From Albimonas sp036154955 (lineage in GTDB: Bacteria > Pseudomonadota > Alphaproteobacteria > Rhodobacterales > Rhodobacteraceae), in the NCBI GenBank assembly GCA_036154955.1, contig JAYZWL010000067.1, positions 62,001 to 126,000 on the forward strand: a DNA stretch of 64,000 nt. Reading direction: 5' to 3'. Both the position numbers and the translations under genes were made by a program. A model generated the notes under the pieces. The model was given only the letters and a program-made list of their open reading frames with translations. It searched no databases and had not been told where the DNA came from. Positions 56,434 through 64,000 of the stretch are shown piece by piece; the stretch's first letter is position 1; every line of letters starts with the position of its first letter.

Positions 56434-58458
56434 TTACTCCGCGGCCATTGGTTTCGCTGCGCGCTCGGCGCGCAGGCGGGAAAGCTCGGCCAGCACCGTG
56501 GAGGCGCGGCAGATCGGGTTGACCAGGTAGTGGTCGGAAAGCGCGGGGACGAAGGCGCCGTGGCCAAGCACCCCGAGCTCCGGCGCCTCATGCGCGTTCT
56601 GGGGGACCGTGTCGAGACGGGCCAAGTGCGGAACCGCCTCGAACATCGCCTTGCGCAGCGCGGCCAGCCCGTCATAGGGCAGCGTCTGGCCCATCGTGGC
56701 GGACAGCGCCCGCAGGATCGCCCAGTTCTCCCGCGCTTCGCCCGGCGGGAAGCCGGCGCGGTTGGCGAGCTGCGGGCGGCCTTCGGTGTTCACGAAGATC
56801 CCCGATTCCTCGGTCCAGGCGGCGCCCGGCAGGATCACGTCGGCGCGATGCGCGCCCCGGTCGCCGTGGGAGCCCTGATAGACCACGAAGGGCCCGGCGG
56901 GGATATCCAGCTCGTCCGCGCCCAGGTTCAGGATCACGTCGGCTTCCAGCGCCTTCGCCACCCCGCCCTCGGCGACCACGCCCAGATCCAGCCCGCCGAC
57001 GCGGCTCGCCGCGCCGTGCAGGACCAGGAAGCCGCTTTCGCCCAGCTCGGCGATCTTCATGGCGGCGGCGAGCGCCGCGGCGCCGTCCTCCCGGACCAGG
57101 GCGCCCTGCCCGATCACCACAACCGACTTCTTGCCCTTCACCGGCTCCCAGTCCGAGGCGGGCTTGTTCACCACCTCGGCCAGCGCGTCGGGGCCGGTCC
57201 CGAGATGGTCGTAGTCGTAGGTCAGGTCCACGGCCGGGCCGATCAGCCCGACGCGGGCGCCGTTGATCCAGGCCTTGCGGATGCGGGCGTTGAGCACCGG
57301 CGCTTCCGTGCGCGGGTCGGTCCCGACCAGCAGGATCAGCTCGGCGTCGTCCAAATCCTCGATCTTCGCGGTGCCGGCGTAGGACGCGCGGTTGCCCGCC
57401 TCCAGCGCCGCGCCGTCGGTGCGGCATTCCACGACGCCGCCCAGGCTCTCGACCAGGCCCTTGAGCGCGAACATCGCCTCGGTGGACGCAAGGTCCCCGG
57501 CGAGGCCCGAGACGGTCTTGCCCTCGGCCGCCTCGGCGATGGCGGCGAAGGCCTCGCCCCAGGTGGCCGGGGTCAGCTTGCCGCCCTTGCGCACATAGGG
57601 CTTGTCCAGCCGCTGCCGGCGCAGCCCGTCCCACACGAAGCGGGACCGGTCGGCCAGCCATTCCTCGTTCACCCCGTCATGGTTGCGGGGCACGATGCGC
57701 ATGACCTCGCGCCCGCGGACGTCCACCCGGATGGAGGACCCCAGCGCGTCGATGACGTCGATGGTCTCGGTCTTCTTCAGCTCCCACGGCCGCGCGGTGA
57801 AGGCGTAGGGCTTGGAGGTCAGCGCGCCCACCGGGCACAGGTCGATGACGTTGCCCTGCATTTCCGAGGTCAGGGTCTGCGAGAGGTAGGAGGTGATCTC
57901 CGAATCCTCGCCCCGCCCGGTCTGCCCCATCTCCGGCACGCCGGCGACTTCGGTGATGAAGCGCACGCAGCGGGTGCAGGAGATGCAGCGCGTCATGCAG
58001 GTCTCGACCAGCGGGCCGAGATCCATGTCCACCGCCGCCCGCTTCGGCTCCCGATACCGCGAGAAATCCACCCCGTAGGCCATCGCCTGGTCCTGCAGGT
58101 CGCACTCGCCGCCCTGGTCGCAGATCGGGCAGTCCAGCGGGTGGTTGATGAGCAGGAACTCCATCACCCCCTCGCGGGCCTTCTTGACCATGGGGGTGTT
58201 GGTGAACACCTCCGGCGGCTGGCCCTCCGGTCCCGGGCGCAGGTCGCGCACCTGCATGGCGCAGGAGGCGGCGGGCTTGGGCGGCCCGCCCTTCACCTCG
58301 ACGAGGCACATGCGGCAGTTGCCGGCGATCGACAGGCGCTCATGGTAGCAGAAGCGCGGCACCTCCACCCCGGCCTGCTCGCAGGCCTGCAGGATGGTCA
58401 TGGCGCCATCGACCTCGATGACCGTTCCGTCGATGCTGATCTTGCTGGTCTTGGTCAT
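56434..58458 (-). CDS. nuoG: NADH-quinone oxidoreductase subunit G
   Basis: Largest iron-sulfur subunit of the peripheral arm, 674 aa. N-terminal 2Fe-2S ligands are in CYHERLSIAGNCRMCLVEV, a His/Cys 4Fe-4S site in PLDCPICDQGGECDLQD, and a 4Fe-4S site in CMTRCISCTRCVRFI. The rest is a molybdopterin-oxidoreductase-like fold without cofactor. The size is the mitochondrial/alphaproteobacterial form, shorter than E. coli NuoG. The DUF3291 gene ends four bases before it. Confidence 0.97.
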   Translation of the reverse strand: MTKTSKISIDGTVIEVDGAMTILQACEQAGVEVPRFCYHERLSIAGNCRMCLVEVKGGPPKPAASCAMQVRDLRPGPEGQPPEVFTNTPMVKKAREGVMEFLLINHPLDCPICDQGGECDLQDQAMAYGVDFSRYREPKRAAVDMDLGPLVETCMTRCISCTRCVRFITEVAGVPEMGQTGRGEDSEITSYLSQTLTSEMQGNVIDLCPVGALTSKPYAFTARPWELKKTETIDVIDALGSSIRVDVRGREVMRIVPRNHDGVNEEWLADRSRFVWDGLRRQRLDKPYVRKGGKLTPATWGEAFAAIAEAAEGKTVSGLAGDLASTEAMFALKGLVESLGGVVECRTDGAALEAGNRASYAGTAKIEDLDDAELILLVGTDPRTEAPVLNARIRKAWINGARVGLIGPAVDLTYDYDHLGTGPDALAEVVNKPASDWEPVKGKKSVVVIGQGALVREDGAAALAAAMKIAELGESGFLVLHGAASRVGGLDLGVVAEGGVAKALEADVILNLGADELDIPAGPFVVYQGSHGDRGAHRADVILPGAAWTEESGIFVNTEGRPQLANRAGFPPGEARENWAILRALSATMGQTLPYDGLAALRKAMFEAVPHLARLDTVPQNAHEAPELGVLGHGAFVPALSDHYLVNPICRASTVLAELSRLRAERAAKPMAAE

Positions 58459-58462
58459 TGCG

Positions 58463-58969
58463 TCACGCCGCCTCCGCGTCGCCGCAGCCCCGGGTCTTCC
58501 AGAGATGCGCGTCCTTCAGGTCCGCCCAGCCGAAGGCCTCCGCCGAAGGCCCCTCGGCCTCCAGCTTCGCCAGCCGGGCCACGCCGTCCGCCACCGTGGG
58601 GCGGGTCCCTTCGGGAACCCACCACATCACCAGCCGGTGACTGTCCGTCGCGTCATACCATTCCGCCCGCCGCGCGTAGAACGCCCGGTGGACCGTGTTC
58701 CATACGAAATGCTCGAGCGAGGCCGCGTCCGCCCAGACCGAGAGGGTCGAGGCCATGCGCGGGTTGCCGCCGAGCGCGCCCTGCGCGTCGAGCTGCTCGC
58801 GCTCCATCTCCTCCGACGACAGCCGCCAGACGAAGCCCGGCGCCCGCTCGGCCAGCGCGTTGACGCGCGGCTCGTTGTCGGCGAAGTCCGCGACCCGCGG
58901 ATCGTCCCAGTCGTAGCGCAGGACGCCGCAGTTGAACTCGGCCAGGTGATGTCCGGCGGGCTGGATCAT
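58463..58969 (-). CDS. DUF3291-family protein inside the nuo operon
   Basis: A 168-aa soluble protein of the DUF3291 type, a dimeric alpha-beta barrel related to antibiotic-biosynthesis monooxygenases. Seen: HHLAEFNCGVLRYDWDDPRV, RVNALAERAPGFVWRL, MASTLSVWADAASLEHFVW, and VMWWVPEGTRPTVADGVARL. The start overlaps the nuoF stop as ATGA and the stop is four bases before nuoG, so it is translated within complex I mRNA. There is no known link to complex I; substrate or ligand is unknown. A residue Gly/Pro-poor C-terminus ends with Cys-Gly-Asp. Confidence 0.82.
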   Translation of the reverse strand: MIQPAGHHLAEFNCGVLRYDWDDPRVADFADNEPRVNALAERAPGFVWRLSSEEMEREQLDAQGALGGNPRMASTLSVWADAASLEHFVWNTVHRAFYARRAEWYDATDSHRLVMWWVPEGTRPTVADGVARLAKLEAEGPSAEAFGWADLKDAHLWKTRGCGDAEAA

Positions 58970-60255
58970 TCCGCGGCCACCGCCGAGACGCGGCCGGTCT
59001 TCTTCGCCTTGATGCGGTCCTCGATCTCGTTGCGGTAGTGCCGGATCAGGCCCTGGATCGGCCAGGCCGCCGCGTCGCCGAGCGCGCAGATGGTGTGGCC
59101 CTCGACCTGCTTGGTGACGTCCAGCAGCATGTCGATCTCCTCGACCTCCGCCTCGCCGGTCACCAGGCGGTCCATCACCCGCATCATCCAGCCGGTGCCT
59201 TCCCGGCAGGGCGTGCACTGGCCGCAGCTCTCGTGCTTGAAGAACTTCGACAGCCGCCACACCGCCTTGATGACGTCGGTCTGCTGGTCGATGACGATGG
59301 CGCAGGCGGTGCCGAAGGAGGACTTCAGCTCCCGCATCCCGTCATAATCCATGATGGCGTCCTCGCACTGGGACGCGGGGATGATCGGGCAGGACGCGCC
59401 GCCGGGGATCACCGCCTTGAGGTTCTTCCAGCCGCCCCGAACGCCGCCGCCATGCTTCTCGATCAGCTCGCGCAGCGGGATCGACATCGCCTCCTCGACC
59501 ACGCAGGGCGTGTTCACATGCCCGGTCAGGCCGAACAGCTTGGTGCCGGCGTTGTTCGGCCGACCGAAGCCCGCGAACCAGTCGCCGCCCCGGCGCAGGA
59601 TGGTCGGGGCCACGGCGATGGATTCGACGTTGTTCACCGTGGTCGGGCAGCCGTAGAGGCCGGTGTTGGCCGGGAACGGCGGCTTGAGCCGCGGCATGCC
59701 CTTGCGTCCCTCGAGGCTTTCGAGCAGCGCGGTTTCCTCGCCGCAGATATAGGCGCCCGCGCCGTGATGCAGGATCACGTCGAAGCCCCAGCCATGGGCG
59801 TCCGGCCCCAGCAGGCCCGCGTCGTAGCATTCGTCGATCGCGGATTGCAGCGCCTCGCGCTCCCGGATGAACTCGCCGCGGATGTAGATGTAGGCGGCGT
59901 GCGCGCCCATCGCGAAACCGGCGACCACGCAGCCCTCGATCAGGGTGTGCGGGTCATGGCGCATGATCTCGCGGTCCTTGCAGGTCGCCGGCTCGGATTC
60001 GTCGGCGTTGACCACCAGGTAATGCGGCCGGCCGTCGGATTCCTTGGGCATGAACGACCACTTGAGCCCGGTCGGGAACCCCGCCCCGCCGCGCCCGCGC
60101 AGGCCGGATTTCTTCATCTCGTCGATGATGGCGTCGCGGCCGCGGGCCAGGATCCCCGCGGTGTCGTCCCAGAGCCCCCGGGCCCGGGCGCCGGCCAGCG
60201 TGCGGTCCTTCATCCCGTAGATGTTCTGGAAGATCCGGTCCTCGTCGCGCAGCAT
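58966..60255 (-). CDS. nuoF: NADH-quinone oxidoreductase subunit F
   Basis: NADH-oxidising subunit carrying FMN and 4Fe-4S cluster N3. The 429 aa have the NADH-binding GRGGAGFPTGLKW (about 52-64), the FMN-binding GAGAYICGEETALLESLEG, and the cluster ligands SCGQCTPCREG with the fourth Cys later. Start MLRDEDRIFQ at 60255 fits the family; the open frame upstream is not coding. The gene before it is the small DUF5337 membrane gene, five bases away. Confidence 0.97.
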   Translation of the reverse strand: MLRDEDRIFQNIYGMKDRTLAGARARGLWDDTAGILARGRDAIIDEMKKSGLRGRGGAGFPTGLKWSFMPKESDGRPHYLVVNADESEPATCKDREIMRHDPHTLIEGCVVAGFAMGAHAAYIYIRGEFIREREALQSAIDECYDAGLLGPDAHGWGFDVILHHGAGAYICGEETALLESLEGRKGMPRLKPPFPANTGLYGCPTTVNNVESIAVAPTILRRGGDWFAGFGRPNNAGTKLFGLTGHVNTPCVVEEAMSIPLRELIEKHGGGVRGGWKNLKAVIPGGASCPIIPASQCEDAIMDYDGMRELKSSFGTACAIVIDQQTDVIKAVWRLSKFFKHESCGQCTPCREGTGWMMRVMDRLVTGEAEVEEIDMLLDVTKQVEGHTICALGDAAAWPIQGLIRHYRNEIEDRIKAKKTGRVSAVAAE

Positions 60256-60260
60256 CCGCG

Positions 60261-60482
60261 TCACTCCTTGCCGGCGCCGCGGCGCCAGATGTTGAACAGG
60301 GTCACGACCGCCCAGCCGAGCGCCGCGAGGCACGCCATGTCGATGAGGAAGGCGTAGCGCACCGGCAGCCCCAGCGCGCCGCCGGCGGCGCTCAGCGCCA
60401 TCCAGCCGACGAAGGCGACCAGGATGACGATGCTCGCCAGCCTCGCCTGCGCCCTGTCGCGGTCGCTGCGCACGCGCTCCAT
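60261..60482 (-). CDS. DUF5337 two-helix membrane protein inside the nuo operon
   Basis: A 73-aa protein with a basic N-terminus and two helices (about 15-35 and 44-62), matching a short family found between nuoE and nuoF in Rhodobacterales. Function is unknown; a role in assembling or anchoring complex I is possible but unproven. The ribosome site GAGGAGG touches the ATG at 60482 without a spacer, so a GTG three codons on (60473) may be the true start, giving 70 aa. Confidence 0.7.
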   Translation of the reverse strand: MERVRSDRDRAQARLASIVILVAFVGWMALSAAGGALGLPVRYAFLIDMACLAALGWAVVTLFNIWRRGAGKE

Positions 60483-60511
60483 CCTCCTCAGGACCCCCTT
60501 TGTCCCCGGCC

Positions 60512-61237
60512 TCAGTCGGCCTGGGGCGTGTTGATCACCGCCGCCGAGGCGACGGGCTGCGTTCCGTCGATGCGCGTCACCGTCTCCCCGAGCGCGGTGG
60601 CGAGCTGCACCGAAGCGTTGGTGCGGTTGCGCGGCGCCTCCCCTTCCGGGATCACCAGCGCGGTCGGCCCGCCCTTGGGCTCCGACCCGATGCGGCCGTT
60701 CTGCGGACCCGGCGTCGGCACCTCTCCGGCGGCCAGCGCGTCGAGGATCTCCGCGAAGCGCTCCGTGGTCAGGTCCTCGTAGAAGTCCTTGCCGATCTGC
60801 ACCATGGGCGCGTTCGAGCAGGCGCCGAGGCACTCGACCTCCTCCCACGAAAACAGGCCGTCCCGGTAGACGGTGTGCGCCTTCGGGCCGATCTTCTCCT
60901 GGCAGACGCCGATCAGGTCCTCCGCCCCGCAGATCATGCAGGAGGTGGTGCCGCAGACCTGGACGTGAATGCGGCCGACCGGGGCGAGCTGGAACATGAA
61001 GTAGAAGGACGCGACCTCCAGCACCCGGATCTGGGCCATGCCGAGCATGTCGGCCACGACCTCGATGATCGGGCGGGAGATCCAGCCCTCCTGCTCCTGC
61101 GCCCGCCACAGAAGCGGGATCACCGCGGAGGCCTGCCGCCCCTCGGGATACTTGGCGATCTGCCCCTTGGCCCATTCCAGATTGGCGGGCGTGAAGGCGA
61201 AGCTCTCGGGCTGCTCGTGGTGAAGTCTGCGAAGCAT
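60512..61237 (-). CDS. nuoE: NADH-quinone oxidoreductase subunit E
   Basis: Thioredoxin-fold subunit with the 2Fe-2S cluster N1a. The 241 aa have ligands in CGTTSCMICG (about 92-101) and CLGACSNAP (about 133-141). Residues beyond 165 form an extra Pro/Gly-rich tail, as in other alphaproteobacterial NuoE. Start at 61237 overlaps the nuoD stop as TGATG. Confidence 0.96.
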   Translation of the reverse strand: MLRRLHHEQPESFAFTPANLEWAKGQIAKYPEGRQASAVIPLLWRAQEQEGWISRPIIEVVADMLGMAQIRVLEVASFYFMFQLAPVGRIHVQVCGTTSCMICGAEDLIGVCQEKIGPKAHTVYRDGLFSWEEVECLGACSNAPMVQIGKDFYEDLTTERFAEILDALAAGEVPTPGPQNGRIGSEPKGGPTALVIPEGEAPRNRTNASVQLATALGETVTRIDGTQPVASAAVINTPQAD

Positions 61238-62442
61238 CAGCGATCGATCTCCCCGAACACCACGTCGAGCGAGCCCAGGATGGCCGCGACATCCGCGAGC
61301 TGATGGCCCCGGCAGATGTGGTCCATGGCCGCGAGGTGCGGATAGCCCGGCGCGCGCAGCTTGGCGCGGTAGGGCTTGTTGGTGCCGTCGGCGACCAGGT
61401 AGACGCCGAATTCGCCCTTGGGGGCCTCGACCGCGGCGTAGACTTCGCCGGCCGGGACGTGGAACCCTTCGGTATAGAGCTTGAAGTGGTGGATGAGCGC
61501 CTCCATCGAGGTCTTCATCTCGGCCCGCTTCGGAGGGGCGAGCTTGCCGCGGTGCATCACCGGCTCGCCCTTGCATTTGTCCAGCTTCTCAAGGCACTGG
61601 CGCATGATCTTCACGCTCTCCCGCATCTCTTCCATGCGGCAGAGATAGCGGTCGTAGCAGTCGCCGTTCTTGCCGAGCGGGATGTTGAACTCCAGCTCGT
61701 TGTAGCACTCGTAAGGCTGGGCGCGGCGCAGGTCCCAGGCGAGGCCGGAGCCGCGCACCATCACGCCCGAGAAGCCCCAGGCCTGCGCCTCCTCCTTCGA
61801 CACCACGGCGATGTCGACGTTGCGCTGCTTGAAGATGCGGTTGTCGGTCAGCAGACCTTCGAGGTCGTCGAGCGTCTTCAGGAACGGACCGGTCCATTCC
61901 ATCATATCGGCGCAAAGCTCCGGCGTCAGGTCCTGATGGACCCCGCCGGGGCGGAAATAGGCGGCGTGAAGCCGGGCCCCGCAGGCGCGCTCATAGAAGA
62001 TCATCAGGTCTTCGCGCGGCTCGAAGCCCCAGAGCGGCGGGGTCAGCGCGCCCACGTCCATCGCCTGCGTGGTGACGTTGAGCAGGTGGTTGAGGATGCG
62101 CCCGATCTCGCAGAACAGCACCCGGATCAGCTGGGCGCGCTTGGGAACCTCGACCCCGACCAGCTTCTCGATGGCCAGGCACCAGGCATGCTCCTGGTTC
62201 ATCGGGGCCACGTAGTCGAGCCGGTCGAAATAGGGGAGGTTCTGCAGGTAGGTGCGGCTCTCCATCAGCTTTTCGGTGCCGCGATGCAGCAGGCCGATAT
62301 GCGGATCGACCCGCTCCACCACCTCGCCGTCGAGCTCCAGCACCATGCGCAGCACGCCGTGCGCCGCCGGGTGCTGGGGGCCGAAGTTGATGTTGAAGTT
62401 GCGGATGCGCTGCTCGGGCGTCTGGAAATCCGTGCCGTCCAT
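61237..62442 (-). CDS. nuoD: NADH-quinone oxidoreductase subunit D
   Basis: 49-kDa-type subunit that forms the quinone site with NuoB. The 401 aa carry the conserved NFGPQHPAAHGVLR (with the quinone-binding His), HRGTEKLMES, and the tyrosine/histidine region LDYVAPMNQEHAW. Start MDGTDFQTPEQ at 62442 overlaps the nuoC stop by one base. NuoC and NuoD are separate genes here, not fused as in E. coli. Confidence 0.97.
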   Translation of the reverse strand: MDGTDFQTPEQRIRNFNINFGPQHPAAHGVLRMVLELDGEVVERVDPHIGLLHRGTEKLMESRTYLQNLPYFDRLDYVAPMNQEHAWCLAIEKLVGVEVPKRAQLIRVLFCEIGRILNHLLNVTTQAMDVGALTPPLWGFEPREDLMIFYERACGARLHAAYFRPGGVHQDLTPELCADMMEWTGPFLKTLDDLEGLLTDNRIFKQRNVDIAVVSKEEAQAWGFSGVMVRGSGLAWDLRRAQPYECYNELEFNIPLGKNGDCYDRYLCRMEEMRESVKIMRQCLEKLDKCKGEPVMHRGKLAPPKRAEMKTSMEALIHHFKLYTEGFHVPAGEVYAAVEAPKGEFGVYLVADGTNKPYRAKLRAPGYPHLAAMDHICRGHQLADVAAILGSLDVVFGEIDR

Positions 62443-63047
62443 CACTTCGCCCCCGCTTTCTGGTCGCCGGGGAGGATGTATTCCGCGCCCTCCCACGGGC
62501 TCATGAAGTCGAACTGCCGGTAGTCCTGGGTCAGCTTGACGGGCTCGTAGACCACGCGCTTGGCCTCCTCGTCGTAGCGGACCTCGACATAGCCGGTGGT
62601 CGGGAAATCCTTGCGCAGCGGATGGCCGCGGAAGCCGTAGTCGGTCAGGATCCGCCGCAGGTCCGGATGGCCGGAGAACAGCACGCCGTACATATCGAAC
62701 ACCTCCCGCTCGAACCAGTCGGCGGAGGGGTGGACGTCGGTGATCGAGGGCGCGATCTCGTCCTCCCGCACCCGGGCCTTGAGCCGGATGCGCAGGTTCT
62801 GGCGCATGGACAGGAAGTGATAGACCAGATCGAACCGCTGTTCGCGCGCCGGCCAGTCGACGCCGGTGACGTCGACCAGGGTGGTGAACTGGCAGGCGGG
62901 GTCGTCCCGCAGGAACTTCACCGCGTCGGGGATCTTGTCGAGCGCGACCAGCACGGTCAGCTCGCCCACGGCGATCTCGGACGAGATCACCGCCTCGGGC
63001 AGCCGCGCTTCCATGAGCGCGGCGATCTCTGCGAGGGCTTCGGACAT
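62442..63047 (-). CDS. nuoC: NADH-quinone oxidoreductase subunit C
   Basis: 30-kDa-type subunit of the peripheral arm, 201 aa. Conserved: DVTGVDWPAREQRFDLVYHFLS and the signature EREVFDMYGVLFSGHPDLRRIL split here, followed by YGFRGHPLRKDFP. The start at 63047 has GGGAGACG upstream. It lies 38 bases after nuoB. Confidence 0.96.
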   Translation of the reverse strand: MSEALAEIAALMEARLPEAVISSEIAVGELTVLVALDKIPDAVKFLRDDPACQFTTLVDVTGVDWPAREQRFDLVYHFLSMRQNLRIRLKARVREDEIAPSITDVHPSADWFEREVFDMYGVLFSGHPDLRRILTDYGFRGHPLRKDFPTTGYVEVRYDEEAKRVVYEPVKLTQDYRQFDFMSPWEGAEYILPGDQKAGAK

Positions 63048-63085
63048 CGGCTGGGCGTCTCCCTGGCTCGTTGAGGTCCGCCCGC

Positions 63086-63640
63086 TCAGCGGGCGATCAC
63101 CCCGGTGCGCCTGATCTTTCGCTGAAGCTGGAGGATGCCGTAAAGCAGCGCCTCCGCCGTCGGGGGGCAACCGGGGACGTAAATGTCCACCGGCACCACG
63201 CGGTCGCAGCCGCGCACCACCGAATAGGAATAGTGATAGTAGCCGCCGCCATTGGCGCAGGAGCCCATGGAGATGACGTAGCGCGGCTCCGGCATCTGGT
63301 CGTAGACCTTGCGCAGCGCCGGGGCCATCTTGTTGGTCAGCGTGCCGGCCACGATCATCACGTCGGACTGGCGCGGGGAGGCGCGCGGCGCGAAGCCGAA
63401 CCGCTCCACGTCGTAGCGCGGCATGGAGGTGTGCATCATCTCCACCGCGCAGCAGGCGAGCCCGAAGGTCATCCAGAACAGCGAGCCGGTGCGCGCCCAG
63501 TTGATGACGTCGTCGGCGGTGGTGAGCAGAAAGCCCTTGTCCGCCAGCTCGTCCGACAGGTTGCGGGCGAAGATGTCCTTGTCGGCGCCGGCCGCGGTGG
63601 CCAGCGCGGGCGAGGAGGCGTGGCCGCCGGTCACTGCCAT
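63086..63640 (-). CDS. nuoB: NADH-quinone oxidoreductase subunit B
   Basis: Carries the terminal 4Fe-4S cluster N2 that reduces quinone. The 184 aa show adjacent cysteines in ACCAVEMMHT (about 64-65), GSCANGGGYYHYSYSVVRGC and VPGCPPTAEALLYG. The first 25 residues are an Ala/Ser-rich extension common in alphaproteobacteria. Start at 63640 overlaps the nuoA stop by ten bases. Confidence 0.97.
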   Translation of the reverse strand: MAVTGGHASSPALATAAGADKDIFARNLSDELADKGFLLTTADDVINWARTGSLFWMTFGLACCAVEMMHTSMPRYDVERFGFAPRASPRQSDVMIVAGTLTNKMAPALRKVYDQMPEPRYVISMGSCANGGGYYHYSYSVVRGCDRVVPVDIYVPGCPPTAEALLYGILQLQRKIRRTGVIAR

Positions 63641-63996
63641 TCCAGCGCTCCCTTCTTCCATTCGTAGGCGAAGCCGATGGTCAGCACCGCGAGGAACACC
63701 ATCATCGACCAGAACCCGAAGAGCCCGACATCCTGGAAGGCCACGGCCCAGGGGAACAGGAAGGCGATCTCGAGGTCGAAGATGATGAACAGGATCGAGA
63801 CGAGGTAGAAGCGCACGTCGAATTTCATGCGCGCGTCGTCGAAGGCGTTGAAGCCGCACTCGTAGGCGGAGATCTTCTCGGCGTCCGGCCGACGCACGGC
63901 GAGCACCACGGCGGCGAGGATCAGGACCAGCCCCAGGCCGATGGCCAGCGCGAGGAAGATCAGGATCGGAAGATATTCGCGCAGCAGGTCGTCCAT
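63631..63996 (-). CDS. nuoA: NADH-quinone oxidoreductase subunit A
   Basis: First gene of the complex I operon; a three-helix membrane subunit of 121 aa. Conserved: YECGFNAFDDARMKFDVRFYLVSILFIIFDLEI divides into the quinone-linked loop (YECGF) and helix 2 with key acidic residues. The C-terminus ends EWKKGALEWQ. The start is four bases from the window end, so its promoter is not visible. Confidence 0.95.
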   Translation of the reverse strand: MDDLLREYLPILIFLALAIGLGLVLILAAVVLAVRRPDAEKISAYECGFNAFDDARMKFDVRFYLVSILFIIFDLEIAFLFPWAVAFQDVGLFGFWSMMVFLAVLTIGFAYEWKKGALEWQ

Positions 63997-64000
63997 GGGC

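Overview
The window is chromosomal DNA from a high-GC alphaproteobacterium, most likely a Rhodobacterales (Paracoccaceae-type) species. This is inferred from the short ProRS without an editing insert, a DUF4167 gene behind prfA-prmC, a VPLPA-CTERM protein, a DUF5337 gene inside the nuo operon, RNase J plus type III pantothenate kinase, and the small two-helix membrane protein often mislabelled 'CTP synthetase' in this order. Genus cannot be fixed from the sequence. Coding density is high and genes often overlap by 1-14 bases. I see no rRNA, tRNA, CRISPR array, insertion sequence or prophage.

Layout. 1-13.3 kb: the 3' part of an EAL phosphodiesterase gene, coaD, a CBS-pair gene, uvrA (with an SOS-box-like site), a class I PPK2, then plus-strand ssb, an FAD reductase, ispG, a DUF1499 gene, prfA-prmC and a DUF4167 gene. 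13.4-25.2 kb: an all-minus block in the transcription order nadK, lysE-type exporter, AI-2E-type permease, hda, ppk1, ppx, proS, lolC/E, lolD. A terminator-ended small-RNA candidate lies between ppx and proS. 25.7-31.6 kb: glyA, a VPLPA-CTERM surface protein in a relatively AT-rich patch, nrdR, a small membrane gene, ribD, and a GT2 glycosyltransferase coupled to a LAB_N-domain membrane protein.

31.8-44.4 kb is a purine-salvage and catabolism locus: uraH-xdhA-xdhB-xdhC-ABC ATPase-permease-permease, joined by overlapping stop and start codons, then a BMP-family binding protein, guanine deaminase and a hydroxypyruvate-isomerase-like gene. Inferred flow: nucleosides or purines are imported, guanine is deaminated to xanthine, XdhAB oxidises xanthine to urate, and UraH acts further down the urate pathway. 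Urate oxidase is not in the window. Between the binding protein and guaD lie two similar 31-codon membrane-peptide ORFs that an ordinary length cutoff would miss.

44.4-64 kb, all minus: complex I in the order nuoA-B-C-D-E-(DUF5337)-F-(DUF3291)-G-H-I-(lipoprotein)-J-K-L-M-N, followed by birA, coaX and rnj, which ends at a terminator. A DsbA-fold isomerase gene lies beyond. The three extra genes inside the nuo operon, the twin 31-aa peptides, and the small-RNA candidate are the observations most worth following up.
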